64,000 bases of DNA from Guptibacillus hwajinpoensis (lineage in GTDB: Bacteria; Bacillota; Bacilli; Bacillales; Guptibacillaceae). Under the pieces are notes generated by a model that made no database searches, was not told the DNA's origin, and worked only from the letters and a program-made list of their open reading frames with translations. The position numbers and the translations under genes were made by a program. Shown one piece after another: positions 33,382-41,858 of this stretch. The stretch spans positions 434,001 through 498,000 of the forward strand of contig NZ_SWFM01000002.1 in NCBI RefSeq assembly GCF_005144865.1, written 5' to 3'. Every line of letters begins with the position of its first letter. The stretch's first letter is position 1.

Positions 33382-34803
33382 TTAGATTACTTGTTTAGTG
33401 TTATCATTCTCCTCAAATTCGTCTAGATGCATCAACTTTTGAATCTTTTTAGATAGAAGCAATAATACAATTCCAAAGAAAATTGCTGCTATACCAAGGT
33501 AGATGAATATTTCTAGATACCCTGCTGATGTTGTAAGTGCTGCTACTTGTCCAGCCAAGTAGTTTGCTACTGCGTTACTTAGGAACCACATACCCATCAG
33601 TAAAGAAGCGATTTTGATAGGTGAGATTTTGCTGACAGCAGATAGTCCAATTGGTGAAAGTGCTAGCTCACCAAGTGTGTTTAGGAAATAGGTTACGATC
33701 ATGAACATCATGCTGGCTTTAACTACTGTATCTTCTGGTCCACTACTTGTCATCATTACAGCAGGAATCATTACCATAAATCCTAGTCCTAATAGGATTA
33801 GACCGAATGCCATTTTGGTAGGAACAGAAAAATCGCCGCGTTTTGTTTTTGATAGTTTAATCCACAATGCAGATACGAATGGAGCTAGAAGTAGAATAAA
33901 TAATGGATTTAGTGACTGGAAGAAAGAAACAGGCACTTCATATCCAAAAATTGTTCTGTCTATAAAATCTCGAGTATAAAGTGTGAATGATGCTCCTGCT
34001 TGTTCAAAACCAGTCCAGAAAACAATTGTAAAGAGGGCAAGAACAAAGATAGCTACTGTACGTTTCTTCTCAACTTTTGTTAATGGTTTTGCTTTTTCTT
34101 CAAGGCTAGGTTTAACACGTGAACTTGTAGGTTTTCTTCCAATGTCCCCAAGATATTTTTTTGAAAGTAAGTTAAATGTAATCTGACCAATAATCATTCC
34201 AATTGATGAAGCCAGAAAAGCATATTTGAAACCGAATACTTCTACTCCGCCTGTATTCGAATAGAAAATATTCGCATAGAGTAATCCTGCAACTAATGGA
34301 GAAATTAGTCCACCGAGGTTGATTCCCATGTAGAAAATGGTAAAAGCAGAATCTTTTCGCTTATCATTTTTACTGTAAAGCTCTCCAACAAGAGTAGAGA
34401 TATTAGGTTTGAAAAATCCATTACCGATTATCAGCAACAGAAGGCCTATGTAGAGTCCCCATTGCTCTTGTATAGCAAAAAGTGTAAAGTCACCTACAGC
34501 CATAGTGATACCACCTATTGTAATGGCGGTTCGTAAGCCGATAAATTTATCGGTTAAATACCCTCCTATTAAAGGTGTAAAGTAAACTAGACCAACATAA
34601 AGACCATACAATTCTAGAGCTGAACCCTGATCCATGCCAAGTCCACCGCTGAATAATTCAGCTGTTAAATATAGTATTAGAATTGAACGCATACCATAAT
34701 AGCTATAGCGTTCCCACATCTCAGTGATAAACAAAAGGTATAAGCCAGGAGGGTGTTTAATTTTCTCATTTTTAGCTGGCTTACCCTGTATGGTATTCTC
34801 CAT
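33382..34803 (-). CDS. POT/PTR-family di-/tripeptide:proton symporter
   Basis: Proton-coupled oligopeptide transporter of 473 residues with about 14 membrane segments. The ExxERFxYY-type motif of the family appears as EMWERYSYYGMRSILILYL in helix 1, and the PTR2 signature region as GGYLTDKFIGLRTAI and FTIFYMGINLGGLISPLVAG. It imports small peptides, energised by the proton gradient. A good AGG site precedes the ATG. A remnant of a related gene lies 0.6 kb downstream with a small secreted peptide between them. Confidence 0.92.
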   Translation of the reverse strand: MENTIQGKPAKNEKIKHPPGLYLLFITEMWERYSYYGMRSILILYLTAELFSGGLGMDQGSALELYGLYVGLVYFTPLIGGYLTDKFIGLRTAITIGGITMAVGDFTLFAIQEQWGLYIGLLLLIIGNGFFKPNISTLVGELYSKNDKRKDSAFTIFYMGINLGGLISPLVAGLLYANIFYSNTGGVEVFGFKYAFLASSIGMIIGQITFNLLSKKYLGDIGRKPTSSRVKPSLEEKAKPLTKVEKKRTVAIFVLALFTIVFWTGFEQAGASFTLYTRDFIDRTIFGYEVPVSFFQSLNPLFILLLAPFVSALWIKLSKTKRGDFSVPTKMAFGLILLGLGFMVMIPAVMMTSSGPEDTVVKASMMFMIVTYFLNTLGELALSPIGLSAVSKISPIKIASLLMGMWFLSNAVANYLAGQVAALTTSAGYLEIFIYLGIAAIFFGIVLLLLSKKIQKLMHLDEFEENDNTKQVI

Positions 34804-35074
34804 GATTTAACCTCCAATTTTTAAAGAACTTCTCCATTTTAGCAAATTATTTGTCAATTTAAAGATGTTAGAGAAATGTTTATTTTTTTAAAATGTTTGT
34901 AAATTTTTAAAAATTACAGCTGTGTTACAACTCTAGATATGTTAAAATTCACAAATTTAAGGAAGGGGATCCTGTTTGAATATGTGATGTGATGGCTTTT
35001 GGGTTTTACTAATTGAGTTGGTCCTCTTTATTAAAGCGCTTTTATAAGTTACGTTACTAATACGAAAAATAAGA
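34804..35074. other. AT-rich intergenic region
   Basis: About 270 bases upstream of the POT gene, very AT-rich, holding its leftward promoter. No gene or RNA structure is evident. The region ends at a 20-base perfect palindrome. Confidence 0.5.
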
Positions 35075-35094
35075 AGAACGACCTAGGTCGTTCT
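35075..35094. other. Perfect 20-base palindrome
   Basis: AGAACGACCTAGGTCGTTCT reads the same on both strands, with no loop. It could be a cruciform, a dimeric operator or part of a terminator, but T runs are short on both sides and there is no gene ending close by. Confidence 0.55.
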
Positions 35095-35127
35095 CCCTTT
35101 GACTCTCTTCGAAGGTTTAGTGGGTAG

Positions 35128-35169
35128 CGGGTGCCTGTCACCACCCGAATGAGCTCGCTATTTGTCGGA
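35128..35169 (+). repeat. REP-like palindromic element, copy 8
   Basis: Inverted-loop core CGGGTGCCTGTCACCACCCG, CTCGCT at +6 and GTCGGA at +16. It overlaps the 5' part of a reading frame whose true start is further right. Confidence 0.88.
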
Positions 35170-35271
35170 TGCCGCGATGAAAAAACTTGCGAGGCAGATA
35201 GACTTTTATATAGAAGCGGTGCTAGAATGATGAAAATATGGATAAGGATTACAGTGGAGGAGGGGCAAAGG

Positions 35272-35610
35272 GTGAAGCAGCTTTTAGTGATCGTTTTGTT
35301 TGGCTTTCTCGTGTTCATTTATCCAGCACAGCAATTAAATCAATTCGAATATCCAACGACTGACAATCCAACGATCACTGAGTTCGTCTATCTTCCTGAC
35401 GCGAAAATCATCCCTCAATCTATCTCGATTTTAATAGAAAAACAAAAGATTGTCGGTCCTTCTGTTCCTTACATAACAGCTGATAAGCTTGTTATATATT
35501 CTCTTTTTCTGACGCGGAAGCTCCCTTCTATTGAGATTCATCCTGATGCCCATGGTTTTTTGAATGTAGTTGCTTTTCAATCCAGTTATTTCTCAGACCT
35601 CCGTTTTTAA
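35272..35610 (+). CDS. Small membrane-anchored hypothetical protein
   Basis: Unrecognised protein of 112 residues from the GTG at 35272, chosen because GGAGGAGGGG lies 6 bases upstream. The open frame extends left to 35131 but that part runs through REP-like copy 8 and is unlikely to be translated. One N-terminal hydrophobic segment (LLVIVLFGFLVFIYPA) is followed by about 90 polar residues that would lie outside the cell. ATGATG at 35227 is another possible start. The next gene, also a small membrane protein, follows after 48 bases. Confidence 0.55.
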   Translation: MKQLLVIVLFGFLVFIYPAQQLNQFEYPTTDNPTITEFVYLPDAKIIPQSISILIEKQKIVGPSVPYITADKLVIYSLFLTRKLPSIEIHPDAHGFLNVVAFQSSYFSDLRF

Positions 35611-35658
35611 TAGAGGAACATAATTTCTTTATTAATAATACGTGAGGTGGAGAATGCG

Positions 35659-35805
35659 ATGAATAAATCATCATATTGGAAGAATACATTTGAAAGTTTT
35701 GGATGGATTTGTCTGTTTGTTCTACCATTCTGGGGAATGATTTTGTTCTCAGCAGAACTTACCGGGCAGCATTTTGTGCAAACTCTGATGATGTATTTTA
35801 AGTAA
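35659..35805 (+). CDS. 48-residue single-pass membrane protein
   Basis: Short gene starting at ATG 35659 with GAGGTGGAG 7 bases upstream. The product begins MNKSSYWKNTFESFGW and has one hydrophobic segment (ICLFVLPFWGMILFSA) followed by a short tail ending MMYFK. A hairpin terminator follows at 35827. The clear ribosome site, membrane segment and terminator make it credible despite its size. The family is not recognised. Confidence 0.6.
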   Translation: MNKSSYWKNTFESFGWICLFVLPFWGMILFSAELTGQHFVQTLMMYFK

Positions 35806-35826
35806 ATATAAGCAGTGTTAAATAAT

Positions 35827-35873
35827 GATGGTTGTAGAAGGTGTTTGCTTCCTGCAACCATTTTTTGTTGTTC
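35827..35873 (+). terminator. Terminator after the 48-residue protein
   Basis: ATGGTTGTAG and CTGCAACCAT pair (one G-U) around 14 bases, followed by TTTTTTG. Confidence 0.82.
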
Positions 35874-35976
35874 ACAAACGGAATTTATTCTAATAATTAG
35901 CAACCCTCTTTCGAACGATCATGATATGTTTGGTAAAATAAAAGAAAAATAGGTTGTGAAGTGAGGGTGAGGGACT

Positions 35977-36651
35977 ATGATTGTTGTCATCGCAAAGCTT
36001 TGTATATCTGCTTGTTTAGGGCTAATGATTGGTGTTGAAAGAGAGCTTAAACATAAGCCGCTTGGTTTAAAAACGTGTATGGTTATCGCAGTTAGTAGCT
36101 GCTTATTAACCATTGTTTCAATTGAGTCTGCTGAGACTTTCTCCGAAATCTCACCTAACATACGAACCGATCCGATGCGTCTTGCAGCACAGGTAGTGTC
36201 CGGAATTGGTTTCATCGGTGCAGGGGTTATTTTAAGACGTAATAACGATGCGATTTCTGGATTAACAACAGCAGCAATTATCTGGGGAGCTTCTGGGCTT
36301 GGTATTGCGGCGGGTGCAGGATTCTATTTCGAAGCGTTTGTCGGAGTAGCTTTAATTCTGTTCAGTGTGAATCTTCTTCCCTTCATTATTAAAAAAATTG
36401 GTCCAAGCCAATTAAGGCAGAGGGAGATGCGAGCGAAAATTACGCTTCAAAAAGGCACGGATATTACAGCTTTTATGAGTACGATTCAAGCTGCTGATTT
36501 TGAGATCAAACATGTGCGCGTTCGCGATACAAAGGAGAAGGATCATCAGGTAGACCTTCGATTATTAACATTTGAAAGGAACCATACAACGAGTATCTAT
36601 CAACAACTACGAGAACTTGAAGGCGCTACGTTTGTGGAGGTAGAAGGATAA
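35977..36651 (+). CDS. MgtC/SapB-family membrane protein, copy A
   Basis: Inner-membrane protein of 224 residues with four or five membrane segments in the first 150 (GLMIGVERELKHKPLGLKT, the family signature, is at residues 15-33) and a soluble ACT-like C-terminal domain with KITLQKGTDITAFM. MgtC proteins act in magnesium homeostasis and regulation of ATP synthase. No M-box magnesium riboswitch is seen upstream. A paralogue follows 163 bases downstream, separated by a REP-like element which starts 3 bases after this stop. Confidence 0.88.
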   Translation: MIVVIAKLCISACLGLMIGVERELKHKPLGLKTCMVIAVSSCLLTIVSIESAETFSEISPNIRTDPMRLAAQVVSGIGFIGAGVILRRNNDAISGLTTAAIIWGASGLGIAAGAGFYFEAFVGVALILFSVNLLPFIIKKIGPSQLRQREMRAKITLQKGTDITAFMSTIQAADFEIKHVRVRDTKEKDHQVDLRLLTFERNHTTSIYQQLRELEGATFVEVEG

Positions 36652-36654
36652 TCG

Positions 36655-36706
36655 CGGGTGACAGGCACCACCCGGTTTAACTCGAATAATGTCAGGTTGT
36701 GTCGGG
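36655..36706 (+). repeat. REP-like palindromic element, copy 9
   Basis: Core CGGGTGACAGGCACCACCCG at 36655-36674, then CTCGAA at +6, GTCAGG at +16 and GTCGGG at +26. This is the best example of three phased 10-base tail units. It lies between the two MgtC genes. Confidence 0.88.
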
Positions 36707-36814
36707 TGGAGATTTGAGATCCTGAGGTGTTGTTTTCTTCTAATGTTTACTTCAACTGAATAGAGTACTAATGAGAAGACTATATTCTGATTTAGACGTT
36801 GGAGTTGACGAGCG

Positions 36815-37489
36815 ATGGTTGTTGTACTAATTAAATTATGTATTTCCGCTTTGCTCGGTTTAATGATTGGGATTGAGAGGGAGTTAAAGCATAAGCCGCT
36901 TGGGTTAAAAACGTGTATTGTGATTGCGGTCAGCAGTTGCTTGTTAACGATTGTTTCAATTGAATCTGCTGAGACTTTCGCTGAGCTTTCAAAGAATATT
37001 CGAACGGATCCGATGCGACTAGCGGCTCAAATTGTTTCGGGAATCGGTTTCATCGGCGCGGGTGTTATTCTTAGAAGGAATAACGACGCGATATCAGGGT
37101 TAACGACGGCAGCTATTATCTGGGGAGCCTCAGGTCTTGGAATTGCGGCAGGTGCAGGTTTTTATTATGAAGCATTTGTAGGGGCAGGATTGATTCTATT
37201 TAGTGTGAATATTCTTCCGTGGATTATTAAGCGAATTGGTCCGAAAGCTCTAAGACAGCGTGAGATGCGGGCTAAGATTACGCTTAAGAAAAACGTAGAT
37301 TTGACTGAGTTTATGAAAGCCATAGTGGAACATGATTTTGAAATACGTCATGTTCGGGTTCGAGATACGAAAGATAAGAATCCGCAAGTGGAGCTTAAAT
37401 TGATGACATTTGCAGAGAACGAAACAACGGATATCTACCAGCTTCTCAGGCACGTTGAGGGCGTCAATGAAATTGAAGTAGAAGGGTGA
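36815..37489 (+). CDS. MgtC/SapB-family membrane protein, copy B
   Basis: Second MgtC protein, also exactly 224 residues. The membrane half is almost the same as copy A (GLMIGIERELKHKPLGLKT and the long GFIGAGVILRRNNDAISG stretch), while the C-terminal domain has diverged (KKNVDLTEFMKAIVEHDFEI). This is a tandem duplication in which the cytoplasmic sensing domain has changed. A weak GGAG site precedes the ATG. A strong terminator follows. Confidence 0.88.
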   Translation: MVVVLIKLCISALLGLMIGIERELKHKPLGLKTCIVIAVSSCLLTIVSIESAETFAELSKNIRTDPMRLAAQIVSGIGFIGAGVILRRNNDAISGLTTAAIIWGASGLGIAAGAGFYYEAFVGAGLILFSVNILPWIIKRIGPKALRQREMRAKITLKKNVDLTEFMKAIVEHDFEIRHVRVRDTKDKNPQVELKLMTFAENETTDIYQLLRHVEGVNEIEVEG

Positions 37490-37510
37490 TGTCAGATTTG
37501 AAAAAGCAGA

Positions 37511-37545
37511 GGAGATAGTGGACTATTCCACTATCTCCTTTTTTG
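37511..37545. terminator. Bidirectional terminator
   Basis: GGAGATAGTGGA and TCCACTATCTCC form a perfect 12-base stem with CTAT loop, followed by TTTTTT. Between convergent genes. Confidence 0.9.
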
Positions 37546-37549
37546 ATTG

Positions 37550-38143
37550 TTATGGGAGCACTGCAAATTCATATCCCTGTGCTCGAATATCTTTTATGAT
37601 AGTAGGGAGAACCTGTACGGTTTGTTTTAGTTCATGAAGTAAAATAATGGCACCATCTTCAAGGTTTGAAACCACGTTTTCTACAATTTTATTTGGGTTT
37701 TTAGCAAGTTCCCAGTCCATTGAACTGATTCGCCACATGACGGTAGTCAAATCCAGGTCCTGTGCAGCTTTAATGGTTTCCGAATTATACTGACCAAATG
37801 GGGGCCGGAAGTAAGTGATAGGAAAATCGGTGATATCCTCGATTTTGTGCTTACTGTTTGAGAGCTCCTTAAATTGTTGATCATAATTGAGATTTGTTAA
37901 GTTAGGATGCCTGCACGAATGCGTTCCAATAATGTGACCTTCATCCAACACTCTTTTCCAGGGTCTTTCACCGTAAAGGAGGCGTGATTGCCAGAAAAAC
38001 ATGGCTTGAACGTTTTCTTTTTTCAAGATATCAAGTAGTGCAGGCAGGGCGCGGCCAGGACCATCATCGAATGATAAAATGACTGTTTTGTGAGCCTTTT
38101 TTTCACCTTTTGTAATGACTTCTTTATCGATAGAGTCGTACAC
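37550..38143 (-). CDS. Polysaccharide deacetylase-family protein
   Basis: NodB-homology deacetylase of about 197 residues acting on N-acetylated glycans. Motif 1 is LSFDDGPGRALPALL with the catalytic Asp pair, motif 2 is GTHSCRHPNLTNL (metal-binding H-x3-H), motif 3 is RPPFGQYNS, and a late WELAKNP and ILLHE carry motifs 4 and 5. There is no signal peptide in this frame, so it acts inside the cell or is exported another way. The start is unsure: the GTG at 38143 has only AAGGG three bases upstream. It follows a glycosyltransferase gene by 40 bases. Confidence 0.83.
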   Translation of the reverse strand: MYDSIDKEVITKGEKKAHKTVILSFDDGPGRALPALLDILKKENVQAMFFWQSRLLYGERPWKRVLDEGHIIGTHSCRHPNLTNLNYDQQFKELSNSKHKIEDITDFPITYFRPPFGQYNSETIKAAQDLDLTTVMWRISSMDWELAKNPNKIVENVVSNLEDGAIILLHELKQTVQVLPTIIKDIRAQGYEFAVLP

Positions 38144-38182
38144 GACCCTTGTTTGATCAACAATTCATGGGCTTTTCAGCAT

Positions 38183-39202
38183 TTATTTTCCCCCTAAGCT
38201 ATTTAACGTTAAGCTTTCTTCGTACATGTTGATTATCGCTTTTATCTCCATATTAGCTGAATGGTGGTTTTCTACGTATTCCGCTGCTTTCTGCCCTAGT
38301 TCTTGGCGCAATGAAGAATCTTCAATTAAAGAACGTGCAAGGTTCAGGAAATTCTCCATACCGTCATAAACGAAACCTGTTTGATCGTGTGTCACTATAC
38401 TCGTGTTTCCTTTATTTCCAGAAACGAGTACTGGTAGACCATGACCCATTGCTTCGAGAACGGCAGATGATTGGCCTTCACTGTGAGACGTATTAATCAC
38501 AACATCCGCATTGTTATACAACGATTGCATTTCAGTGTGAGGGATGACCCCGTCGTACACGACCCAATCCCTGTTCTCTGAGACTAACTGCTGAACATAG
38601 TTGCCCTCTCCCGGTTCAATAATCGGGCCAACTATTTTCAAGTGCACTTGTGGGTGAGTTTGTCGTAATTGTTGAAGAGCATTGATAGCGAATGGGATGT
38701 TTTTGACTTTCCGAATTCCTGCTGGTAGTAGAAAAGTAAAAGCGTCTTGCTGATCGATCTGTATGGGAGGTTGGTTGTTGAAAGTGCTTGTTCCTTGAGC
38801 GATGACGTAAAGCTTTCTCTTGAGTTCAGGCAAGACCTCAAGTACACGCTCTTTTGCTTTTTCGTCAAAAACATGAACGGCAAGCGCGTCCTTCAAACAG
38901 GTGATGACATCCTGCTTTCGTTCATTGTTCTTCAGATCATGATTGAGATCCGTTCCAGTTAGCGTAATTGTATAATTTGTGATCGGAGTGCTCATTGTCT
39001 TCATAAACTGATAAAAACGATAAGCATTGAATCCATGTATTAAATCAGCAGTCTTTAAGGAATGCTGGTCATCGGTTTGCTCCGTTATTGATATCACTTC
39101 TGTTTCTATCCCGGCTTCGTTTAATCCTTCTGCAATACGTCGCACTGTAATTGTATTGCCGCGAAGCTGATGATAGAAAGGAGTTGCGAGAATCAATTTC
39201 AT
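38183..39202 (-). CDS. Glycosyltransferase family 4 protein
   Basis: Retaining GT-B glycosyltransferase of 339 residues. The N-terminal acceptor domain contains the family's GNTITVRRIAEGLNEAG stretch, and the nucleotide-sugar domain shows PAGIRKVKNIPFAINAL and the EX7E motif in EGQSSAVLEAMGHGLPVL. It probably acts on a cell-surface or lipid-linked glycan. It is cotranscribed with the deacetylase that follows, suggesting that the pair makes and then deacetylates a glycan. REP-like copy 10 lies just upstream. Confidence 0.85.
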   Translation of the reverse strand: MKLILATPFYHQLRGNTITVRRIAEGLNEAGIETEVISITEQTDDQHSLKTADLIHGFNAYRFYQFMKTMSTPITNYTITLTGTDLNHDLKNNERKQDVITCLKDALAVHVFDEKAKERVLEVLPELKRKLYVIAQGTSTFNNQPPIQIDQQDAFTFLLPAGIRKVKNIPFAINALQQLRQTHPQVHLKIVGPIIEPGEGNYVQQLVSENRDWVVYDGVIPHTEMQSLYNNADVVINTSHSEGQSSAVLEAMGHGLPVLVSGNKGNTSIVTHDQTGFVYDGMENFLNLARSLIEDSSLRQELGQKAAEYVENHHSANMEIKAIINMYEESLTLNSLGGK

Positions 39203-39224
39203 GAATGCTCATCCTTTGATTATT

Positions 39225-39259
39225 CGGGTGGTGACAGGCACCACCCGATATTTGTCGTA
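39225..39259 (+). repeat. REP-like palindromic element, copy 10
   Basis: Full nine-base arms CGGGTGGTG and CACCACCCG around ACAGG at 39225-39247, 6 bases, then GTCGTA. It is 23 bases upstream of the leftward glycosyltransferase start and thus inside its promoter or leader. Confidence 0.88.
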
Positions 39260-39357
39260 ATTTGTTTGCAGTTGGTGTTTGGTTTGTATAGAAGAAAGAG
39301 TTGATCTTTATGATGTACTCTATATTAGTTTACTAGAGATGGGGAGTGTTACAAAAC

Positions 39358-39519
39358 ATGAAGAGCTTTTTCCTGAAATTAATTGGCTTAGAGAAGTGCA
39401 TGATTTGTAAGAAGAAGCCAACGCGCGCTCAATACTATTTAGATGAAGAGGGAAATCGTAAGCCAGTTTGTTATAAGTGCGTTTCTTATGCGGAACGGAG
39501 AGCGTATCGAAAGGCATAG
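39358..39519 (+). CDS. 53-residue zinc-ribbon-like protein
   Basis: Short gene starting at ATG 39358 (GGGGAGTG 8 bases upstream). The product begins MKSFFLKLIGLEKCMICKKK and has two CxxC pairs, C14/C17 and C38/C41, the spacing of a small zinc ribbon, in a Lys/Arg-rich protein. A hairpin terminator follows. Probably binds nucleic acid or another protein. Not matched to a named family. Confidence 0.65.
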   Translation: MKSFFLKLIGLEKCMICKKKPTRAQYYLDEEGNRKPVCYKCVSYAERRAYRKA

Positions 39520-39561
39520 GTGGACGTTAAATAAACGTTTGTTTAAGAGGAATTATTCAAG

Positions 39562-39592
39562 CAGCACCGTCTGAGTGGTGCTTTTTTTATGT
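39562..39592 (+). terminator. Terminator after the zinc-ribbon gene
   Basis: AGCACC and GGTGCT around 8 bases, followed by TTTTTTT. Confidence 0.72.
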
Positions 39593-39723
39593 CAAAATGC
39601 TAGTAATTTTCAGTGTGTTCCTATATCCTTGTAACGGTTATTCCATTTAAAGTATGTTCAATTTAAGTGACAGTGATTCTACTGGTTATAATAGAATAAG
39701 GTTTTGTTTTAAGGAGGAGAAGC

Positions 39724-40008
39724 ATGAAGCAGCACGATAAACCCCTTGAGGATGACCCAAGGTATCGCGTGGCGAATCGGGAAGCTTTACTAGGCGTTGG
39801 ATTAGTTATTATAAATTTTATACTTTGGTACGGATTTGCTTATGGGATTGGCTCCAAACCAGTTGGTGAATACAGTTATATATGGGGGCTGCCAGCTTGG
39901 TTTTTTTATAGCTGCATCCTTGGAACAGTGATCGTGATTTCGCTCGTCATTTTAGCGGTTGTCTTCCTGTTTAAAGAAGTGCCGTTTGATGAGGAGGGTG
40001 ACAAATGA
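39724..40008 (+). CDS. yhdT: YhdT-family (DUF997) membrane protein
   Basis: Small membrane protein of 94 residues with two membrane segments (LLGVGLVIINFILWYGFAYG and a C-terminal one ending in LVILAVVFLF). In Escherichia coli yhdT sits directly before panF; the same arrangement here, with a 4-base overlap, supports the name. It is thought to assist or belong to the pantothenate symporter, although its role is not settled. AAGGAGGAG lies 5 bases before the ATG. Confidence 0.85.
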   Translation: MKQHDKPLEDDPRYRVANREALLGVGLVIINFILWYGFAYGIGSKPVGEYSYIWGLPAWFFYSCILGTVIVISLVILAVVFLFKEVPFDEEGDK

Positions 40009-41471
40009 ACTGGGAAGTTGTCATTCCACTCATCCTTTTTCTGATCTCCATTTTTGTGATTGGCTTTTATGCATCAACTCATTTGAAATCGACATCGAAT
40101 TTTTTGCAGGAGTATTTTCTAGGGAGCCGTCAGCTTGGCGGGTTCATTCTAGCGATGACGATGATTTCTACATACGGAAGTGCGAGTAGTTTTATTGGTG
40201 GACCCGGCGTCGCTTATACGATGGGGCTTGGCTGGGTGTTGCTCTCAATGACGCAGCTTGCGACAGGTTATTTTGTCCTTTCTGTTCTCGGTAAAAAGTT
40301 TGCGATCATGGCTCGGAAAATTCGTGCGGTGACGCTCATTGATTTCTTAAAGGCACGTTATGAAAGCAAAGGCGTTGTGATTCTATCAGCTCTCAGCATC
40401 ATTATCTTTCTTTTCTCAGCGATGGCAGCGCAGTGGATTGGCGGTGCGAGGCTGATTGAGGCGCTAACAGGGTTATCGTATATTGGAGCGCTTTTCATTT
40501 TTGCTGTATCTGTTCTTGTCTACGTGATCATCGGAGGTTTTCGAGCGGTTGCGATCACGGATACCGTCCAGGGCGTGGTCATGTTAGTTGGAACGCTTGT
40601 GATTCTTATTGGAACAGTGATGGCAGGAGGAGGAATGGGGAACATTGTTTCCACACTTGCTGCGGAAAACCCAGGGTTAATCTCACCATTTGGTGCCGAT
40701 CAATCGCTCACACCGCTGTATGTTTCCTCGTTCTGGATTCTAGTTGGAGTTGGTGTCGTCGGACTGCCTCAGGTTGCGGTTCGTGCCATGTCTTATAAAA
40801 GCTCCAAAGGCATGCACCGCGCGCTTATTATCGGAACGGTTGTTGTTGGTGTAATCATGCTTGGTATGCATCTAACGGGAGTGTTTGGACGAGCCGTGTT
40901 ACCTGGGATTGAAGTTGGGGACAAGGTCATGCCGAAGCTTGCGATGGAAGTATTGCCAGCGTGGCTTGCGGGGATTGTGCTCGCGGCACCAATGGCTGCA
41001 ATTATGTCGACTGTTGATTCCTTGTTATTGCTTGTGAGTTCTGCTGTTGTGAAGGATGTTTACCTTAATTATGTGAAACCTGAAGCGAGTGATCAAACGA
41101 TCAAGCGGTTTAGTATAGGGGTAACAACTGTACTCGGCGTGCTTGTTTTTGCAATGGCAGTGAATCCACCAGAGCTATTGATCTGGTTGAACCTCTTTTC
41201 ATTCGGGGGATTAGAAGCCGCGTTTATCTGGCCGGTTGTGATGGGGCTTTATTGGAAGAAAGGTAACGCGAGTGGTGCGATGGCATCGATTTTAGTCGGA
41301 GTAGGGAGTTATATCGCATTTAATACGTTTATGCCGAATGCGTTTGGGATGCATACGGTTGTGTTGCCGGTGGTACTTTCGCTAGTTAGTTATGTGAGTG
41401 TGAGTTTGATGACGGGGAGGAAACATGCGGTGGTGCAAGAAGCGGTGCTTTTGAGGTTGTGGAAGGTGTGA
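40005..41471 (+). CDS. panF: Sodium/pantothenate symporter PanF
   Basis: Sodium-coupled symporter of the SSS family, 488 residues (E. coli PanF is 483), about 13 membrane segments. Family blocks are clear: YFLGSRQLGGFILAMTMIST and SASSFIGGPG near the N-terminus, IGGFRAVAITDTVQGVVML in the middle and LAAPMAAIMSTVDSLLLL in helix 9. The upstream YhdT gene overlaps by ATGA, as in the E. coli yhdT-panF operon, which makes pantothenate the best guess for the substrate. A REP-like element follows the stop. Confidence 0.88.
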   Translation: MNWEVVIPLILFLISIFVIGFYASTHLKSTSNFLQEYFLGSRQLGGFILAMTMISTYGSASSFIGGPGVAYTMGLGWVLLSMTQLATGYFVLSVLGKKFAIMARKIRAVTLIDFLKARYESKGVVILSALSIIIFLFSAMAAQWIGGARLIEALTGLSYIGALFIFAVSVLVYVIIGGFRAVAITDTVQGVVMLVGTLVILIGTVMAGGGMGNIVSTLAAENPGLISPFGADQSLTPLYVSSFWILVGVGVVGLPQVAVRAMSYKSSKGMHRALIIGTVVVGVIMLGMHLTGVFGRAVLPGIEVGDKVMPKLAMEVLPAWLAGIVLAAPMAAIMSTVDSLLLLVSSAVVKDVYLNYVKPEASDQTIKRFSIGVTTVLGVLVFAMAVNPPELLIWLNLFSFGGLEAAFIWPVVMGLYWKKGNASGAMASILVGVGSYIAFNTFMPNAFGMHTVVLPVVLSLVSYVSVSLMTGRKHAVVQEAVLLRLWKV

Positions 41472-41480
41472 GGTTACGAT

Positions 41481-41523
41481 GGTGCCTGTCACCACCCGTT
41501 TTTACCACCCGTTTTTTGTCGAA
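41481..41523 (+). repeat. REP-like palindromic element, copy 11
   Basis: Inverted-loop core GGTGCCTGTCACCACCCG, then TTTTT, a second partial right arm ACCACCCG, then 6 bases and GTCGAA at 41518-41523. The right arm is duplicated, and the 6-base spacing holds from the second one. Confidence 0.82.
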
Positions 41524-41551
41524 TGAGAGTTGGGGAATTTTAGTAGAGTTA

Positions 41552-41583
41552 AAGGATCCTTCAATTATGAAGGGCTCTTTTTA
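41552..41583 (+). terminator. Candidate terminator after panF
   Basis: AGGATCCTTC and GAAGGGCTCT pair imperfectly around 6 bases, followed by TTTTT. Confidence 0.65.
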
Positions 41584-41858
41584 GGACCTTTAATAACCGT
41601 AATATCTTTTTTATGATGGATAGTACAGTATTCAATAATAAAAAGTGCAAACAATTCTAAAATGACCAAGAATACTCATTTCTTCTACGGGAAAATACAA
41701 TTTTCGACTGAACCTTCTTGTATTAGCTCGTTTTCTTATAGGTTAAAAGTCCGGTTTTTCTTAATTAATTCCTCTTTAGAAGTAATTGGTTAATTTACTA
41801 AACATTCAATTAATGGAATAATTAGGATGGTAATTTAACTCTTAAGGAGGAATTTTGA
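41584..41858. other. AT-rich leader of the aminopeptidase gene
   Basis: 275 bases without a gene. It is AT-rich and must hold the aminopeptidase promoter. No riboswitch-like structure is evident. Confidence 0.45.

Noticed and set aside
35131..35271. N-terminal extension of the 112-residue protein
   Set aside because: The extension is translated REP-like sequence, while a strong ribosome site precedes the GTG at 35272.
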